Shown piece after piece: positions 45,501 through 60,500 of a stretch of DNA of 64,000 nucleotides. Position numbers and translations under genes: made by a program. Under the pieces are notes generated by a model. That model did not search any database. It was not told where the DNA came from and saw only the letters and a program-made list of their open reading frames with translations. Source of the stretch: Tomocerus qinae (lineage: Eukaryota > Arthropoda > Collembola > Entomobryomorpha > Tomoceridae); the NCBI GenBank assembly GCA_020055645.1, contig CM034547.1, forward strand, positions 620,001 to 684,000. The letters are read 5' to 3'. The stretch's first letter is position 1. The number at the start of each line of letters is the position of its first letter.

Positions 45501-48500
45501 AATTATTAGATTAGGTTCGTTACATACAAAACTGATGGAATTTCATTTTTCCCCAGATCCCCCCTTATAATTTGTTTATTTCATTTAGGCTATAGGTTTG
45601 TTATATCCGTAAAATATGGACCGGTAGCAAGATTCGTCTATATGGTATTATAAAATATTAGTATAAAGTCATTGATGAGGGTGTTGCCGGTGGACGCGTA
45701 CCTTAAGGAAATGGTGCATGTTTAAAAGACTCCGATTGTTTTTGCTACAAATGGGGATGTTGCTGGGTAACCAGCTAAAATTATCATAGAGGGTATATGG
45801 GAATAGGAAAAATTCGTACTTTTTTTTGGAAATTCCCTAAGGATCTGAGACCACTGGTCCTACACCCATACAATAATTTTTTAGAAATTCTTCGAAACTT
45901 ATTCTATAGTAGTTATATTTAAAATTCCACATTTTGGTCTTCGACTTGAAGACAAAGCACGTATCCAGGAATTTGACCAAGGGGGGGCCCACCAAAATAT
46001 ATTGGTAAAAGGAAGACATATTCGCGCGAAGCGCGAAAATTTTTTGGATTTTTAACCTTTTTTGACAAAAAAATCGCCTTTTTCTGAAGATTTAGGGGGG
46101 CCCAGGCCCCCCCGGCCCCCCCTCTGGATACGTGCTTGCGTTGAAGATATCATCGTTTGAAACCGAAAAATGTGTTTTTTTGTGCAATTTATATTGCGAA
46201 TTTATATCTTCAAGTCAAAGACCAAAATGTGGAATTTTCAATATAACTACTGAAGAATAGGATTCAAAAATTTTTTTAAAATTTACTATATGGCCTTAGG
46301 ACTTGTGATTTCAGATCCTTAGGGAATTTCCAAAAAAAAGTTACTGGCAAATATGATAGTCGAGAAATCATTTTCGTTTCTATGCACCTGGGCTTTAAAG
46401 ATAAGGTCAGCGTATTCCTAGTTACAGCTAGTTACACTGACTATCAAATTTGCCCGTAACTTTGAAAGCCCTACACACACATTGTAAATTTGAAAAAGAT
46501 ACATCGAAACTTTCTTCATCGTTTCCTTATTGAAAATTTCACACTTTCGACTTTGTTTTCTAAGATACCGCAGTTTGTAAATTGAATCTTAGATCTTAGA
46601 CAACAAAGATGAAAGTGGGAAATTTTCAATAAGGAAACAATGAAGAAAGTATCGGTGCATCTTTTTCAAATTTACTATGTGTGTAGGACCAGTCGTCTCA
46701 GATCCTTAGGGACTTTGCGAAAAAAAGTCGAAATTTTGGCTTTGCTTATGACCAACTTGGTAGTCAAGTGGCTTAGTAAAATGTCTGATCTGTCAAGTAA
46801 TTATATATCCTTGGCTGGATGGGCGCTAAAATATAAATCTTTCAAAACATTTATTGTGTGTGTTGGTGTTTTGGAATACCGTTGAATTGATTACATGGAA
46901 CGACTTCTACGAGGGAATCAATTTTAAAAGACTTTACTCCTAAAGAAATCCTAAAGCCAGCTAATGGCTAATACTATGTTCAGTGCAGCTTCATCAAGCA
47001 TACATAACAGATTAAGATTATCTTAACAGTCAACTAACATTAAAGACACTGAAAATTAAACTGATTTGTGAACCAATCGAATAGTCACGATTAGATGTGG
47101 TATAAAGGGCAACTCTAAAATAATTTAAAAAATCAGTTAATATATTGCATTGGAGGAAGAAGTACTTTTTAGGAATCCTTTAGGAGTATAGTCTCTTAGG
47201 AGTGATTCCCTAGTAGGAATCGGTCCCTGACACCCTTTCTGCAGGCTTTTAAAAAAGCTACTTTGTCCGTATTATCGCATTACTTATCCAAAGCACATAA
47301 TATCTTCCCTTCATAAATAAGTAGATGTCCTATTATTATAAAACCTACTGCAAGCCGTAACAGAAGCTCGCCTGATTAATGGTAAACGTGTACACATTTT
47401 GGTAGACGAAAAGCACTCGCACGTAGCACAAAACCGAGCGTACGGATTTTGATCAAACTTTCAGAATTGGGTCTTTATATATGTAGCTATGACATATTAA
47501 AAGCTAAAATTCAGACATTGATATTATAAGGAAACGAAGCTATATTATTTGAAAAATCAACACAAAATCAAAATTGATTAATGTTGATTATGAAAATCAA
47601 CAGAAAATCAAAATTCATTAATGTTGATTAAGAAAATCAACAGAAAATCAAAATTCATTAATGTTGATTATGAAAATCAACAGAAAATCAAAATTTTTAT
47701 TAATGTTGACTATGAAAATCAACAGAAAATCAAAATTCATTAATGTTGATTAGGAAAATCAACAGAAAATCAAAATTCATTAATTTTGATTATGAAAATC
47801 AACAGAAAATCAAAATTCATTAATGTTGACTATGAAAATCAACAGAAAATCAAAATTGATTAATGTTGACTATGGAAATCAACAGAAAATCAAAAGTCAT
47901 TAATGTTGACTATGAAAATCAACAGATATTCAATCTTGATTGATTATGAGTATTAAAATCTTCAGAAAATTAAAATCGGTTAATAAAGATTATCAAAATT
48001 TAAAGGAAATCAGAAATGGAAATTTGACTATAAAATTGAGTAAAAATCCAAAATAGTTTTTTTTTCATCTTATAATAGTTATTTTCCGGTTTAATTTGCT
48101 TTATTATAAAATCTCAAATTTGGTAGAAGCGGATTGAAATGTTTTATACTATCCCGCTAACAATTTATAGGAAACGCCATTGAACTTTTTAATGTCCATT
48201 TAATACCAAATTTTCACTTTGACTATCAAAATTAAGACAAAGTGAGCGCGCGTTATCTCAGCAACCAATGAACCGATTAACCCCCAATTCAATAGGGATC
48301 GTCAGTGGTCCATAGGCATTGTTTTTGCCAAGTTTGGTCAACATCCGTCATTGCTTTCGAAAGTTATTGTGGCGACGGACGTAGGGACGTACAGACGTAC
48401 GGACAGACTGTGCGGTTCTATAAGCTCGCCTGAGGAAGCGAGCTAAAACGTTATTTATAAGTGAAAGCTGTGTGTTCATTTCATAATTCATAAATAACGG

Positions 48501-51500
48501 AAGCGCATCGAATGCCAATATTCAAGGTACTCCTTTTTAGCTCGCCTGAGAAAGCGTGCTTATAGAATCGCACAGTCTGTCCGTCCGTCCGTCCGTCCGT
48601 CCGTGTACACGATAACTTTTGAAGACATTGATGGATTTCAACTAAACTTGGCAAAAACATTGCCTATGGACCTGTGACAAAGCCTATTGAAAATGGGCCA
48701 CATTGGTCCATAGGTTGCTGAGATGCCGCGCGCTTACTTTGTCTTCATTTTGATAGTCAAAATGAAAATGTGGCATTAAATAGACATTAAAAGTTCAAAT
48801 GTGCTTCCAATAGATTGTTAGCGTGATAGTAGAAAATATTAAAAGCCGCGTCGACCAAATTTAAGATTTTATAACAAAGTAAAAAAAACCGGAAAATACC
48901 TATTATATGACGGAAATAAATCTATTTCGCATTTATATGCAAATTGATAGTCCAAATTTATATTTTTCGAATTGCTTTTCATTATGATAGTCAATATTAA
49001 CCGATTTTGATTTTCTTTTGATTTTGATACTCAATATTAATCAACTTTGATTTTTTGTTTATTTTGATACTCAATATTAGTCAATTTAGATTTTTTGTTT
49101 ATTTTAATAGTCAATATCAATCTATTTTGATTTTCTGTTGATTTTCACAGTCAATGTTAATCTATGTTTATTTTCTGTTGATTTTAATAGTCAATATTAA
49201 TCTATTTTGATTTTATATAGATTTTAATAGTCAATATTAATCTATTTTGATTTTATGCTGATTTTAATAGTCAATATTAATCTATTTTGATTTTCTGTTG
49301 ATTTTAATAGTCAATATTAATCTATTTAAATCAAAATAGATTAATATTGAACTAATTTGAATAACAATTTACTAATCAAAATAAATGTATTTCTATTATT
49401 GTTCCACCAAAAAATGTGTACACGGTCCCCTTCACTCTTGCGAGCTTCTGTTACGGCTTGCCGTAGGTTTTTAAACGGTGGGCTATAGTTGTGTTGTGTA
49501 CAAAGGGTATACAATGTAGTGTCACAGTCAAAATCGCAATTCTTATATTCCCACAGAAAAGTTCAATATATGCATAGGACGGGCTTTGGATTCTGGTTTT
49601 TTGAATAGTATTCATAATTTTAAATGATATCCATAGAGATTTTATTATTTACTAAAACATGAAATATTTTTCCTGACCGCTATTCTTAATTCTTATTTCA
49701 ATTCAAGAAATGTTTTGAAAAACTTCAAATGAAATTATACAAATACGCATGCATTCTCAGTTCAGTTTATTTCAAGGGAAAATTGAAATAAATACAATGC
49801 GTATACATGTGAATGGGCATTCGTAGTATCATGAATCATCTATTTTATTGCCTAATAGTTCATTTCAAGTAGACCTTCATTCTGGAATATGATATTGAGC
49901 AATGAGAATGAGAAATGTATAGATTGAGCTATTTACATGCACGTCTTATGCAGTTATTACACTATAAATATTATGCCATGAACTATGAATCATCTATTTT
50001 TATTACCTACCATACCAGTTTCCCTTTCAATGTAGACTTTTATTCTGTAATACGATATTGAGCATGAGCAATGAGAAACAAGTATAAACCGGAAGAACAC
50101 ACATTGTGGATATATAAATATAGTGCATAATCGAACAAGGAATGATGTGATTAATATTAAAGTATCGTACAAACAAACTCTTCCTACAATGACCTTTAAA
50201 ATGATAACTCAGCAAGAAAATTACTGATAACTGAAAATTGTGTGAATACTAAATATATCTAAACATTAGACCGTTTCTGGTATAACTTAAAGTCATTATA
50301 CTGAAATCAGTGAATCACTTTATTTTTATAATACAAACTAAGACTTACCAGGGTAAAGATAGTGTTCCACAATTTCAGATGTAATAAATTTCCAAATTAT
50401 GGAATCTGGGTTGTGCTCAGGTGGACACAGGCTGGCACTTTGGAAGTTGACAAATCCCATGAGTTTGCCTTCCGTGGGCAGCTCTGCCAAGCAATCTCCA
50501 GCAGGGCCGCAGCGAGGGGGGGGGGGCACCGGAGCCCGTGCCCCCCCCCCCCCGAAATCGAGAAAAACAAAGAAATTTTTCTGAAATTTTTTTCTAGCTG
50601 CGGCCCTGGTCTCCAGAGTCCATGTCGGTAATGGCATATAAACAGCCGGACTTGACACAATCTTGACAGTTGTAAAATTAAATAAAATTATTCAAAATAC
50701 CCTTTAATGGAAAGCACGTCGTCCCAGAAAGCAACACCAGGAAGAGAAGTGCAGAACACATATTGAAAATTTTCAAAACCGAATTTTAACATAGAAATTG
50801 ACTCTGGTAGAACTTAAACTACTATTTAAACTTAAATTAAAAATCCATCAGCGTTTAAATGCTATTAAGAAGTTTACCAAAGCTAAGAAGGAAAACTTGT
50901 CTAAGAAAGGCTATCGACACCTGGATACTACTGAGGAACAAGGATCGGGTGGTCAGGAATCACCAGAAACGGTCTAATGTTTAGATATATTTAGTATTCA
51001 CACATTTTTCAGTTATCAGTAATTTTCTTGCTGAGTTATCATTTTAAAGGTCATTGTAGGAAGAGTTTGTTTGTACGATACTAATTTAATATTAATCACA
51101 TCATTCCTTGTTCGATTATGCACTATATTTATATATCCACAATGTGTGTTCTTCCGGTTTATACTTGTTTCTCATTGCTCATGCTCAATATCGTATTACA
51201 GAATAAAAGTCTACATTGAAAGGGAAACTATGGTAGGTAATAAAAATAGATGATTCATAGTTCATGGCATAAAATTTATAGTGTAATAACTGCATAAGAC
51301 GTGCATGTAAATAGCTCAATCTATACATTTCTCATTCTCATTGCTCAATATCATATTCCAGAATGAAGGTCTACTTGAAATGAAAACTATTAGGCAATAA
51401 AATAGATAATTCATGATATGACTGCATTGTTACTTGCAACAATTCAAAATTTGCTAAAATGTCCCCATTTGGGTAATCTATAGAATTTTCGTCATAGAAA

Positions 51501-54500
51501 TAGCCAATCAGAAGGCTGGATTTCAAGAAATTTCAGCCAATCAGAAGGCTTATCGCCGTACCACAGGGCAACCATAGGTCTGATGTTGGCTGATTCTAAC
51601 AGTAGTACTTATGTCAAGTGAAATAAATAGGACGCCGGTGTAGACATGCTCCGACAATTTATTTCAAGTGAAAAATAAATTCTATCTGTATTATCTATTT
51701 ATTTCATTGGTTCATTTTTCAAGAACAGTAAAAGTGGAATATTTTATGAAATATTTCAATAATTTCAGCTATTTATTTCCGATAAATATTTTCAGTGCCA
51801 CCACCTGATATTGGATCATTAGAGTTTAAGTAGTAAATATTGTCAAATTTAAGTGTATTTCAATCAGTAGAAGACTTGTAATTCGTTAAATAATGAATCA
51901 CTTAATTGTCATTAATTAATACTAAATACTTTTTCACTTATTTGATTGTAATTAATATTACATTTTAAAATGGAAATTACCAATAACTAGTTGTTGGGTG
52001 AGCGGCTAGAGAAATTGAAAATGGCGGCCAGAGATCATTGGAATTCGATTGCACTGGTATGCAACCCGACAAAGATGTTTCGGACGGTCGTTCTAAATGG
52101 GGGTATTTTACTGCGGTTTGGTTGTCTTTGTCCCATCCTGAATTTGTCCGCTTCACTCCATGACTCACTTCAGGCTGAAACTCTTTCGCTATTTTCCTTC
52201 GTCTCAACTAGGAACAAATCATGTAGACACAGTTTTATGTATTGTAAAAATTAATGCTGTAGACAAATAAAATATTATTGAACATTTAAAAAAAATACTT
52301 AATGTTAATAAAAACGAAATAAATAACCTCAGTGGTTTTGTGGCGAATTTCTTTCTGGCTGGCAGCACATGAATTCTGCTTCCCGCGCAGCTCACGATGT
52401 CTTTGGATCATATACTTCTCCATGTCTTCATTATGCCTAAAGAATAAAAATAATCTTAGGATTCTGACAAAACAGAAATTTCTGGTTCTGGGAAACCACA
52501 GAGGTCTCCAATCATACTAAATTAAAAATAAAATAAAATGGACATCCATATTTATCATTAAACTCAATTATCTCTTCAACAAAATTACTAGTGCCTTTGC
52601 ATACTCCTGTCATGTAAAATGAAACAAAGGAAAGCCATCCACAATCGACTCCGATTTTAAAATCGCTATATCTAACGCTACGAACGTAGTCGGGCCTTAT
52701 TACTAATTCGAATGTGACGTTTCGAATGATGTGTATATCAATGCTCTCCGTCGATAGTTTCTGTATTAAAAATGTATTCAAAAAATTAGAATAGGATTTT
52801 CAATGTAAAATTCAAACGGAAAAGAGAGCGAACTCAGCTTTTAGACGACCGCTTTAATACATATGTACGCTCCAGATAGTGCAATCTGACAAATTGTCAA
52901 AGAACTAGAAACGAACACTAATAAATTCGATGAGGATCATGGATTATTATAGGATTATTATTTCATTGTAATTAGCATTAATTTTATTACACTAAAGAAG
53001 TTCTAATATTATAATTTTATTAAGCCTTCGAACGGGTACTCTGAAATAATAGTACTAAAACCAAAACCCAAACCAACCTGCTGAGAACATCTTCAGTTAG
53101 AATCATAGAACAGGTGTCGAAAGTCTCCCGGTCGTCACTCTCGTTACTCCCACTCGATTTACTGCCAACACAAAATTCTTGAGCTTTTTGTCTTAAATTG
53201 AAGCATATTTGTACTGAGTGGAAGGACTCTACGTACTAAGGATGCAGGTTGTTTTAGAAATTACTCTATTATCTAATTCATTGCAAAAGTGGAAATCGTT
53301 TTAACAAGAATTGCTACATATTTACGGTTAATTATTACGTATTTAGATGTCCTTAAGAAGAAATAATTTCTAAGGATTTTAAAATTAATTAAATATTTTT
53401 ATATTGTTTATACCAAAACATCTGATTGGAGCCGGAGCTGTAGTCAACATGAGGCGAACTTTTAATGTCTTCATCTGAAGATCGATGCTGAGACGATTGC
53501 TGTGTTTCAATTTTATTGTTGATTTCCCCCGACTCGTCAGACCGAGATGTTTTGGGTTGACTCTGAAAAAATCTGCAATTTTGGATTGATGGTTAAAATC
53601 GAATTTCCTTATGCGGGTCCATTAGTTTTGTTACTTGGTCAATCTACCTCTCAATATTTTCCTTGTAATTCAACTCGTTATAGCTCGGGGGAGTTTCGGA
53701 GCTTTGATTACTGCCAGAGTAATCGTCATGATGCGGAGAGATTTCTCCGAGCATGACTGAGTCCCGCTCCTAGAAAAACATTCAAAAATAAAAAAAATAT
53801 TTCAAACTTTCACTTGGCGTTTGTAGATTAAAGTTATTCTAACTACCGCGAGCATCTTTTTTAATCTAAACTCAAACTTCTGAGTGCGTACAAATAATTT
53901 GGCCATTTTGATATCATGCGAAATTGCATACGTATTGGAATTGGCCAATTGAAAACAATTGGTGCATCGGGAACGCCAATGTTCAATTCGACTAAATTCC
54001 CGACTTAGTATTTGAGTTTATAAAAAAATATTGAAAATTGACAAGTAAAACTAATTGTGATATACCATTACGCTGTACATGTTACTGCATTGGGAGCCCG
54101 ATAGTTCCGAGGTTCCTCCTTTCTTCATGTGGTCCAAAAGGGTCTCCATTAATGCACTCAAAATCTTTCGGCGTCGGGACGATTTGATTTTTATAATAGG
54201 GTCTGATATAATCCGACGAGTGACCGACTATAATCAAATGAAATAAAATAGCTAATTTACAACAAAATTGATTTATACTATTAAATCCATGTTTTTTATA
54301 CTTCGGTGAGAATCTTCTTAATTTCCTCCTGCGTCTGTTTCCCATCGTTGATCACATCTTCCGATAGTAATAAATCTTCACTGTCCATTGGCGACATGAA
54401 AACATTTGGGTTCAGTGGACCCTGAAATATGTAATCGTTGATATTGCTTTATTTAGGTAGAAACGTGTTTCCTTGCTAGGGAGTTCAGTCCTAACCTAAC

Positions 54501-57500
54501 AAAACTTCGAACTATTCACTACTAACATTTTGGCACTCACTTTTCCGAGCATTTGAATTTATTTTTTATTATCCACAAGTACATATTTTAGGATAAAAAA
54601 TATATTTGACGACATTTATTATTTCAGGTATTCGACAGTATTTTGGAAATATTTTGCTATTTTCAAAACATAATTTTATTTCCAACACGTTTTCAGGGCA
54701 TTTAAAAAGTATTTTTGCGCTTCAGGATATATTCTATTTAGCATTATTTGGGATAGTGAACCCAGCACTCAAGAGATATTCAGCAGGCCATCCATCACAA
54801 TAATAAAAGCAATCACGAAAAAACATCGGTATTTCACTTAGGTTATTGTGTAAATATACTTTTATTTGCTACAGCGGTTGGAAAAATTAACTGCAGTTCC
54901 AACTTCCTGGTAAAAAAGAATTTACTAAACACAACAATATTACTGCTAATCGTAGCATCAAATACAGGGGACAATGAAAGACTACATTTTTAATAAACAG
55001 CTCAAAAAGTTACCAAAAAGCTCCCATTTAAAATCAGAAAAATTAGATCCCCTGGGATTTTGGAAAAACCGTACAAATCCCATGAGTACAACTTACGAAT
55101 AAATATTTGTAAAGGATGAATAGTTGCCCCCAGTACTGTTATTTAATTCTACAAAAAGGTGTGCAAACTGACAAAGGAATCAAGGGGGTAATAAAAAGTA
55201 AAAACCACATCTAAAAAATGCTAAATAAGTTTTTCGATATAACAGAACCACTTTGGATTAGTAGTTTTGAAATGCTAATTAATACGCGCATAACGATCAT
55301 TATGAAATGTTCCCTTTCTCCAATCATTTCCATCACAAAATAATCATCTTGTGTAAATTTCTATTTTTGTTTTGATGTTATAATAGGCTAATGTTTACCC
55401 ATATTGGACTTCCTTGTTTTATAAAACATGCATTGTATACGCCCATGTGCATTGCAACAAAATGCCGCATTGTCCATGGCATAGATAGATACATAGATCC
55501 TGCGACATATAGTATAGAATAAATAATTTTTATTATAACTAGGCCCCCAGTACTACTGATGAATTTCAAAATGATTAGGCGTATTAACAATTTTTTATTT
55601 TCGAAATACGCTAATGTTAACCCATATTGGACTTCCCTGTTTTATGAATTATGTATGCATTGTGTAAGCGCATGTGCATTGCAACAAAATGCCGTATTTA
55701 CCTTGACTAGTAACTAGGCTTGATTGCTGGGAGCAAACAGCCTAGTCTCGTTCATTGTCTTAAATGTATTCTAATTTGTAACGATATTCGTTACAAACAG
55801 AGTTGATGGCCGACACGAGGCGAGGCAGAAATGAGGGAAGGCGGCCAGAATTAATGTTTACAATTACTGATTGTAACAATTACTTTTGGCCGCCTCCCCT
55901 CATTTCCTCCTCGCCTCACTGTCGGCCATCAACTCGTTTGTAGTTTGTACCACGTGAGGAGTGGAAACTAAGACGCAAATAAATACACACAACCAGTCCC
56001 GACAAGTATTTACCATGGTATAGATAGATACATACATACATGCGACATACGAAGAAATACTTTTATGTATAGTAATAATAGAGATAATCAGTAGATTTCT
56101 GGCAAGTTAGCAGATGTAAAAGTTGCAGTTCTGAGGCTTACTAAATCGCAATTTCGATACTTTTTTATTTGAATTTACAAATTCATGAGTCAATTTATTT
56201 GAAATCATGTAAGACGACTACCTCCTGTGACATTGTAATATTATTATACCTATAAGCTAATCGTAGTATGATATTTAAATACTGCATTGCCGTGCCTGGA
56301 CTCATCGAGCCAATGAAAGTTCGAGTTTTAGACGCGAACTCTCGATGGTTCGAGAAGGACATGCGGCCGCAGTAGCTGACTTGCACAGTCTGCTTTAGGA
56401 ATTCAGTCGGGTTGGGGCCTTCGGGCTTGGACAGAGTCTGGCTTTGGTATTGGGACAAGAACTTAAATAAATCGGAGTCTAGAGAAGATTTATTGGTGGT
56501 TCACTGGGCATTTCAATGGCATTCCGGATCCGGGCATTGTTGCATCCCGAATAAACCGTACCTAGCACTGGCATTTGGGCTAAACCATCCCTAGAACACC
56601 GCCTATTTCACACTCCATGACTACAAACATTTTTAGTTCGGTTTATCGCTCATGTTGTGCTTTGTAAATAACTTGGGTCTTGTCGTCATAACGACAAGTC
56701 TAGTGGGATTTGATCAAATGTACAAATATTTGCATCTGCCTTTTAGCTTGGCACTCGCGCAATGTCTTTGCAGATGCTCTCCACCAATCACAGTCCGTAA
56801 TGACTGCCAAACTCCACCTTCCACCTGCCAAACCGCTCAACTGCCCAATTTTCACAGATTTTCAGAAATTGTAATACTTAATCGTACATATTTTCCGTTT
56901 TTTTGAAAAGGCTTTTGGTACATCTATGTTATATTATAATTTCCGGGATACATGCACACATGTATGTATGTGTGTGTCCAAAATTGATTCATTTTTACTA
57001 TGGAAATCAACAAAAATTCAAAATTTATTAGCGTTGACTATGAAAATCTAAAGAGAATCAAAATCGGCCAATATTAATTATCAAAATCAATAGAAATTGG
57101 AAAAATGCAAGTTTGACTATAAAGTTGAATATAAATGCGAAATAGATTTATTTCCGTCCGCTAATACTTATTTTCCGGTTTTATTTGTTTTATTATAAAA
57201 TCTTAAATTTGGTAGAAGCGGTGTGAAGTATTTTATATTATTATGCTAACAGTTTATAGGAAACAGTTGAACTTTTTATTGCCAATTTTTCACTTTGACT
57301 ATCAAAATAAAAACAAAGTGAGCGCGCGGTATCTCAGCAACCTATGGAGCGATTTGAACCAAAATCAATAGGGTTCGTTACCAGTCCATAGGCATTGTTT
57401 ATGCCAAGTTTGGTCAACTCCCGTCTTTGTGTTCGAAAGTTATCGTGGGTACGGACGGACGGACGTACGGACAGACTGTGCGGTTCTATAAGCTCGCTTC

Positions 57501-60500
57501 CTCAGGCGAGCTAAAATGCCTATGGACCACTGACGATCCCTATTGAAATGGGGGTAAATCGGCCCATTGGTTGCTGAGATACCGGGCGCTCACTTTGTCT
57601 TCATTTTGATAGTCAAAGTGAAAATTTGGCATTAAATGGACATTAAAAAGTTCAATGGCGTTTCCTATAAATTGTTAGCAGGATCGTATAAAATATTTCA
57701 ATCCGCTTCTACCAAATTTGAGATTTTATAATAAAGCAAATTAAACCGGAAAATAACTATTAAACGATAGAAAGAAATCTATTTTAGCTCGCCTGAATAA
57801 GGCAGCTTATAGAATCGCACAGTCTGTCCGTACGTCCGTCCGTCCCCACGATAACTTTCGAAAGCAATGACGGATCTTGACCAAACTTGGCAAAAACAAT
57901 GCCTATGGACCACTGACGATCCCTATTGATTTTGGGGCTAATCGGTGCATTGGTTGCTGAGATACCGCGCGCTCACTTTGTCTTCATTTTGATAGTCAAA
58001 GTGAAAAATGGGCATTAAAAAGTTAGCTTATAGAACCGCACAGTCTGTCCGTACGTCCGTCCGTACGTCCGTCCGTCCGTACCCACGATAACTTTCGAAA
58101 GCAATGATGGATATTGACCAAACTTGGCATAAACTATGCCTATGGACTGGTGACGAACCCTATTGATTTTGGTTCAAATCGGTCCATAAGTTGCTGAGAT
58201 ACCGCGCGCTCACTTTGTCTTTATTTGATAGTCAAAGCAGAAAATGGGCCATAAAAATTTCAATTGTGTTTCCTATTAATTGTTAGCGAGATAGTATAAA
58301 ATATTTAACTCTGCTTCGACCATATTTAAGATTTTATAATAACGTAAATAAAACTGCAAAATAACCATCATAGGACGAAAATAAATCAATTTCGCATTTA
58401 TATTCAAATTGATAGTCAAATATCCATTTTGCGATTTCTTTTTAATTTTAATAGTCATTATTAACCGAATTTAAATTTCTGTTGATTTTAATACTCATAA
58501 TCAATCAAAGTTGAATATCTGTTGATTTTCATAGTAAACATTAATGTGCTTTGATTTTCTGTTGATTTTCATAGTCAACATTAATGTGCTTTGATTTTCT
58601 GTTGATTTTCATAGTCAACATTAATGTGCTTTGATTTTCTGTTGATTTTCATAGTCAACATTAATATGCTTTGCTTTTCGGTTGATTTTCTTAATCAACA
58701 TTAATCAATTTTGATTTTCTGTTGATTTTCATAGTCAGCATTAATCAATTTTGATTCTCTGTTGATTTTTATAGTCAACATTAATGTACTTTGATTTTCT
58801 GTTGATTTTTATAGTCAACATTAATGTACTTTGATTTTCTGTTGATTTTTATAGTCAACATTATTGTACTTTGATTTTCTGTTGAATTTTATAGTCAACA
58901 TTAATGTACTTTGATTTTATGTTGATTTTATAGTCAACATTAATGTACTTTGATTTTTGGTTGATTTTGATTGTCAACATTAATCAATTTTGATTTTCGG
59001 TTGATTTTGATTATCAACATTAATCAATTTTGATTTTCGATTGATTTTCGTGGTCAACAATCATCAATTTTGATTTTATGTTGATATTTGAAATGATATA
59101 GCTTCGTTTCCTTATAATATCAATGTATGAATTTTTAATATGTCGTAGATACATATATAAAGACTCAATTCTGAAAGTTTGATCAAAATCCGTACGCTCG
59201 GTTTTGTGTAACTTTTCGCTACCAAAATGTGTACACGGTAAACTTTACTGAGGCGAGCTTCTGTTACGGCTTGCTGTAGGTTTTATTAATAATATTGACC
59301 GATTTTGATTCTCTTTAGATTTTCATAGTCAACATTATTCAATTTTAATTTAATGTTGATTTTCATAGTCAAAATTATTCAATTTTGAATTTATGTTGAT
59401 TTTTATAGTCAACAATTATCAATTTTGAATTTCTGTTGATTTTCATAGTCAACATTAATCAATTTTGATTTTCTGTTGATTTTCATAGTAAACATTAATC
59501 AATTTTGATTTTCTGTTGATTTTCATAGTCAGTCAACATTAATCAATTTTGATTTTCTGTTGATTTTCATAGTCAACATTAATCAATTTTGATTTTCTGT
59601 TGATTTTCATAGTAAACATTAATCAATTTTGATTTTCTGTTGATTTTCATAGTCAGTCAACATTAATCAATTTTGATTTTCTGTTGATTTTCATAGTCAA
59701 CATTAATCAATTTTGATTTTCTGTTGATTTTCATAGTAAACATTAATCAATTTTGATTTTCTGTTGATTTCCATAGTCAACATTAATCAATTTTGATTTT
59801 CTGTTGATTTTCATAGTCAACATTAATCAATTTTGATTTTCTGTTGATTTTCATAGTCAACATTAATCAATTTTGATTTTCTGTTGATTTTCATAGTCAA
59901 CATTAATCAATTTTGATTTTCTGTTGATTTTCATAGTAAACATTAATCAATTTTGATTTTCTGTTGATTTTCATAGTAAACATTAATCAATTTTGATTTT
60001 CTGTTGATTTTCATAGTAAACATTAATCAATTTTGATTTTCTGTTGATTTTCATAGTCAACATTAATCAATTTTGATTTTCTGTTGATTTTCATAGTCCT
60101 ATAAAATTTAAATATTTTTGTAAATATTTTGTCTGTAGATATATATTTTCGAAAAATAAATGAATACAAATATACAAATCACGGCTGTCTGCTAATGATA
60201 AGATCTTATAATATTTGATAATACTTAACTTATAAAATATACATAGTTTCTTTAGTAGATTATTTTCAACACAGTGTGTGACCCTCGTTAGTAATTCGAT
60301 CACATAATTAGCTCGCCTGAATAAGGCAGCTTATAGAATCGCACAGTCTGTCCGTACGTCCGTCCGTCCGTCCGTCCGTACCCACGATAACTTTCGAACG
60401 CAACAACGGAAGTTAACCAAACTTGGCAAAAACAATGCCTATGGACTGGTGACGATCCCTATTGATTTTGGAATAAATCGGTCCATTGGTTGCCGAGATG

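Larger units (their letters stand above)
49827..51420. mobile_element. Foldback pair enclosing gene remnants, period intron
   Basis: Arms of about 455 bp, 49827-50281 and 50964-51420, are inverse copies at roughly 95% (AGACCGTTTC near 50270, its inverse near 50965). Each arm holds two diverged direct copies of a GATTCATxTATTTTTATTxCC...GATATTGAGCA segment. Between the arms lie a signal-peptide gene fragment (-), a C-terminal exon piece (+) and a MITE. Confidence 0.8.

Noticed and set aside
50349-50661. This exon as part of period
   Set aside because: Phase does not match the upstream period exon, it follows its own signal-peptide exon, and it has no PERIOD similarity.
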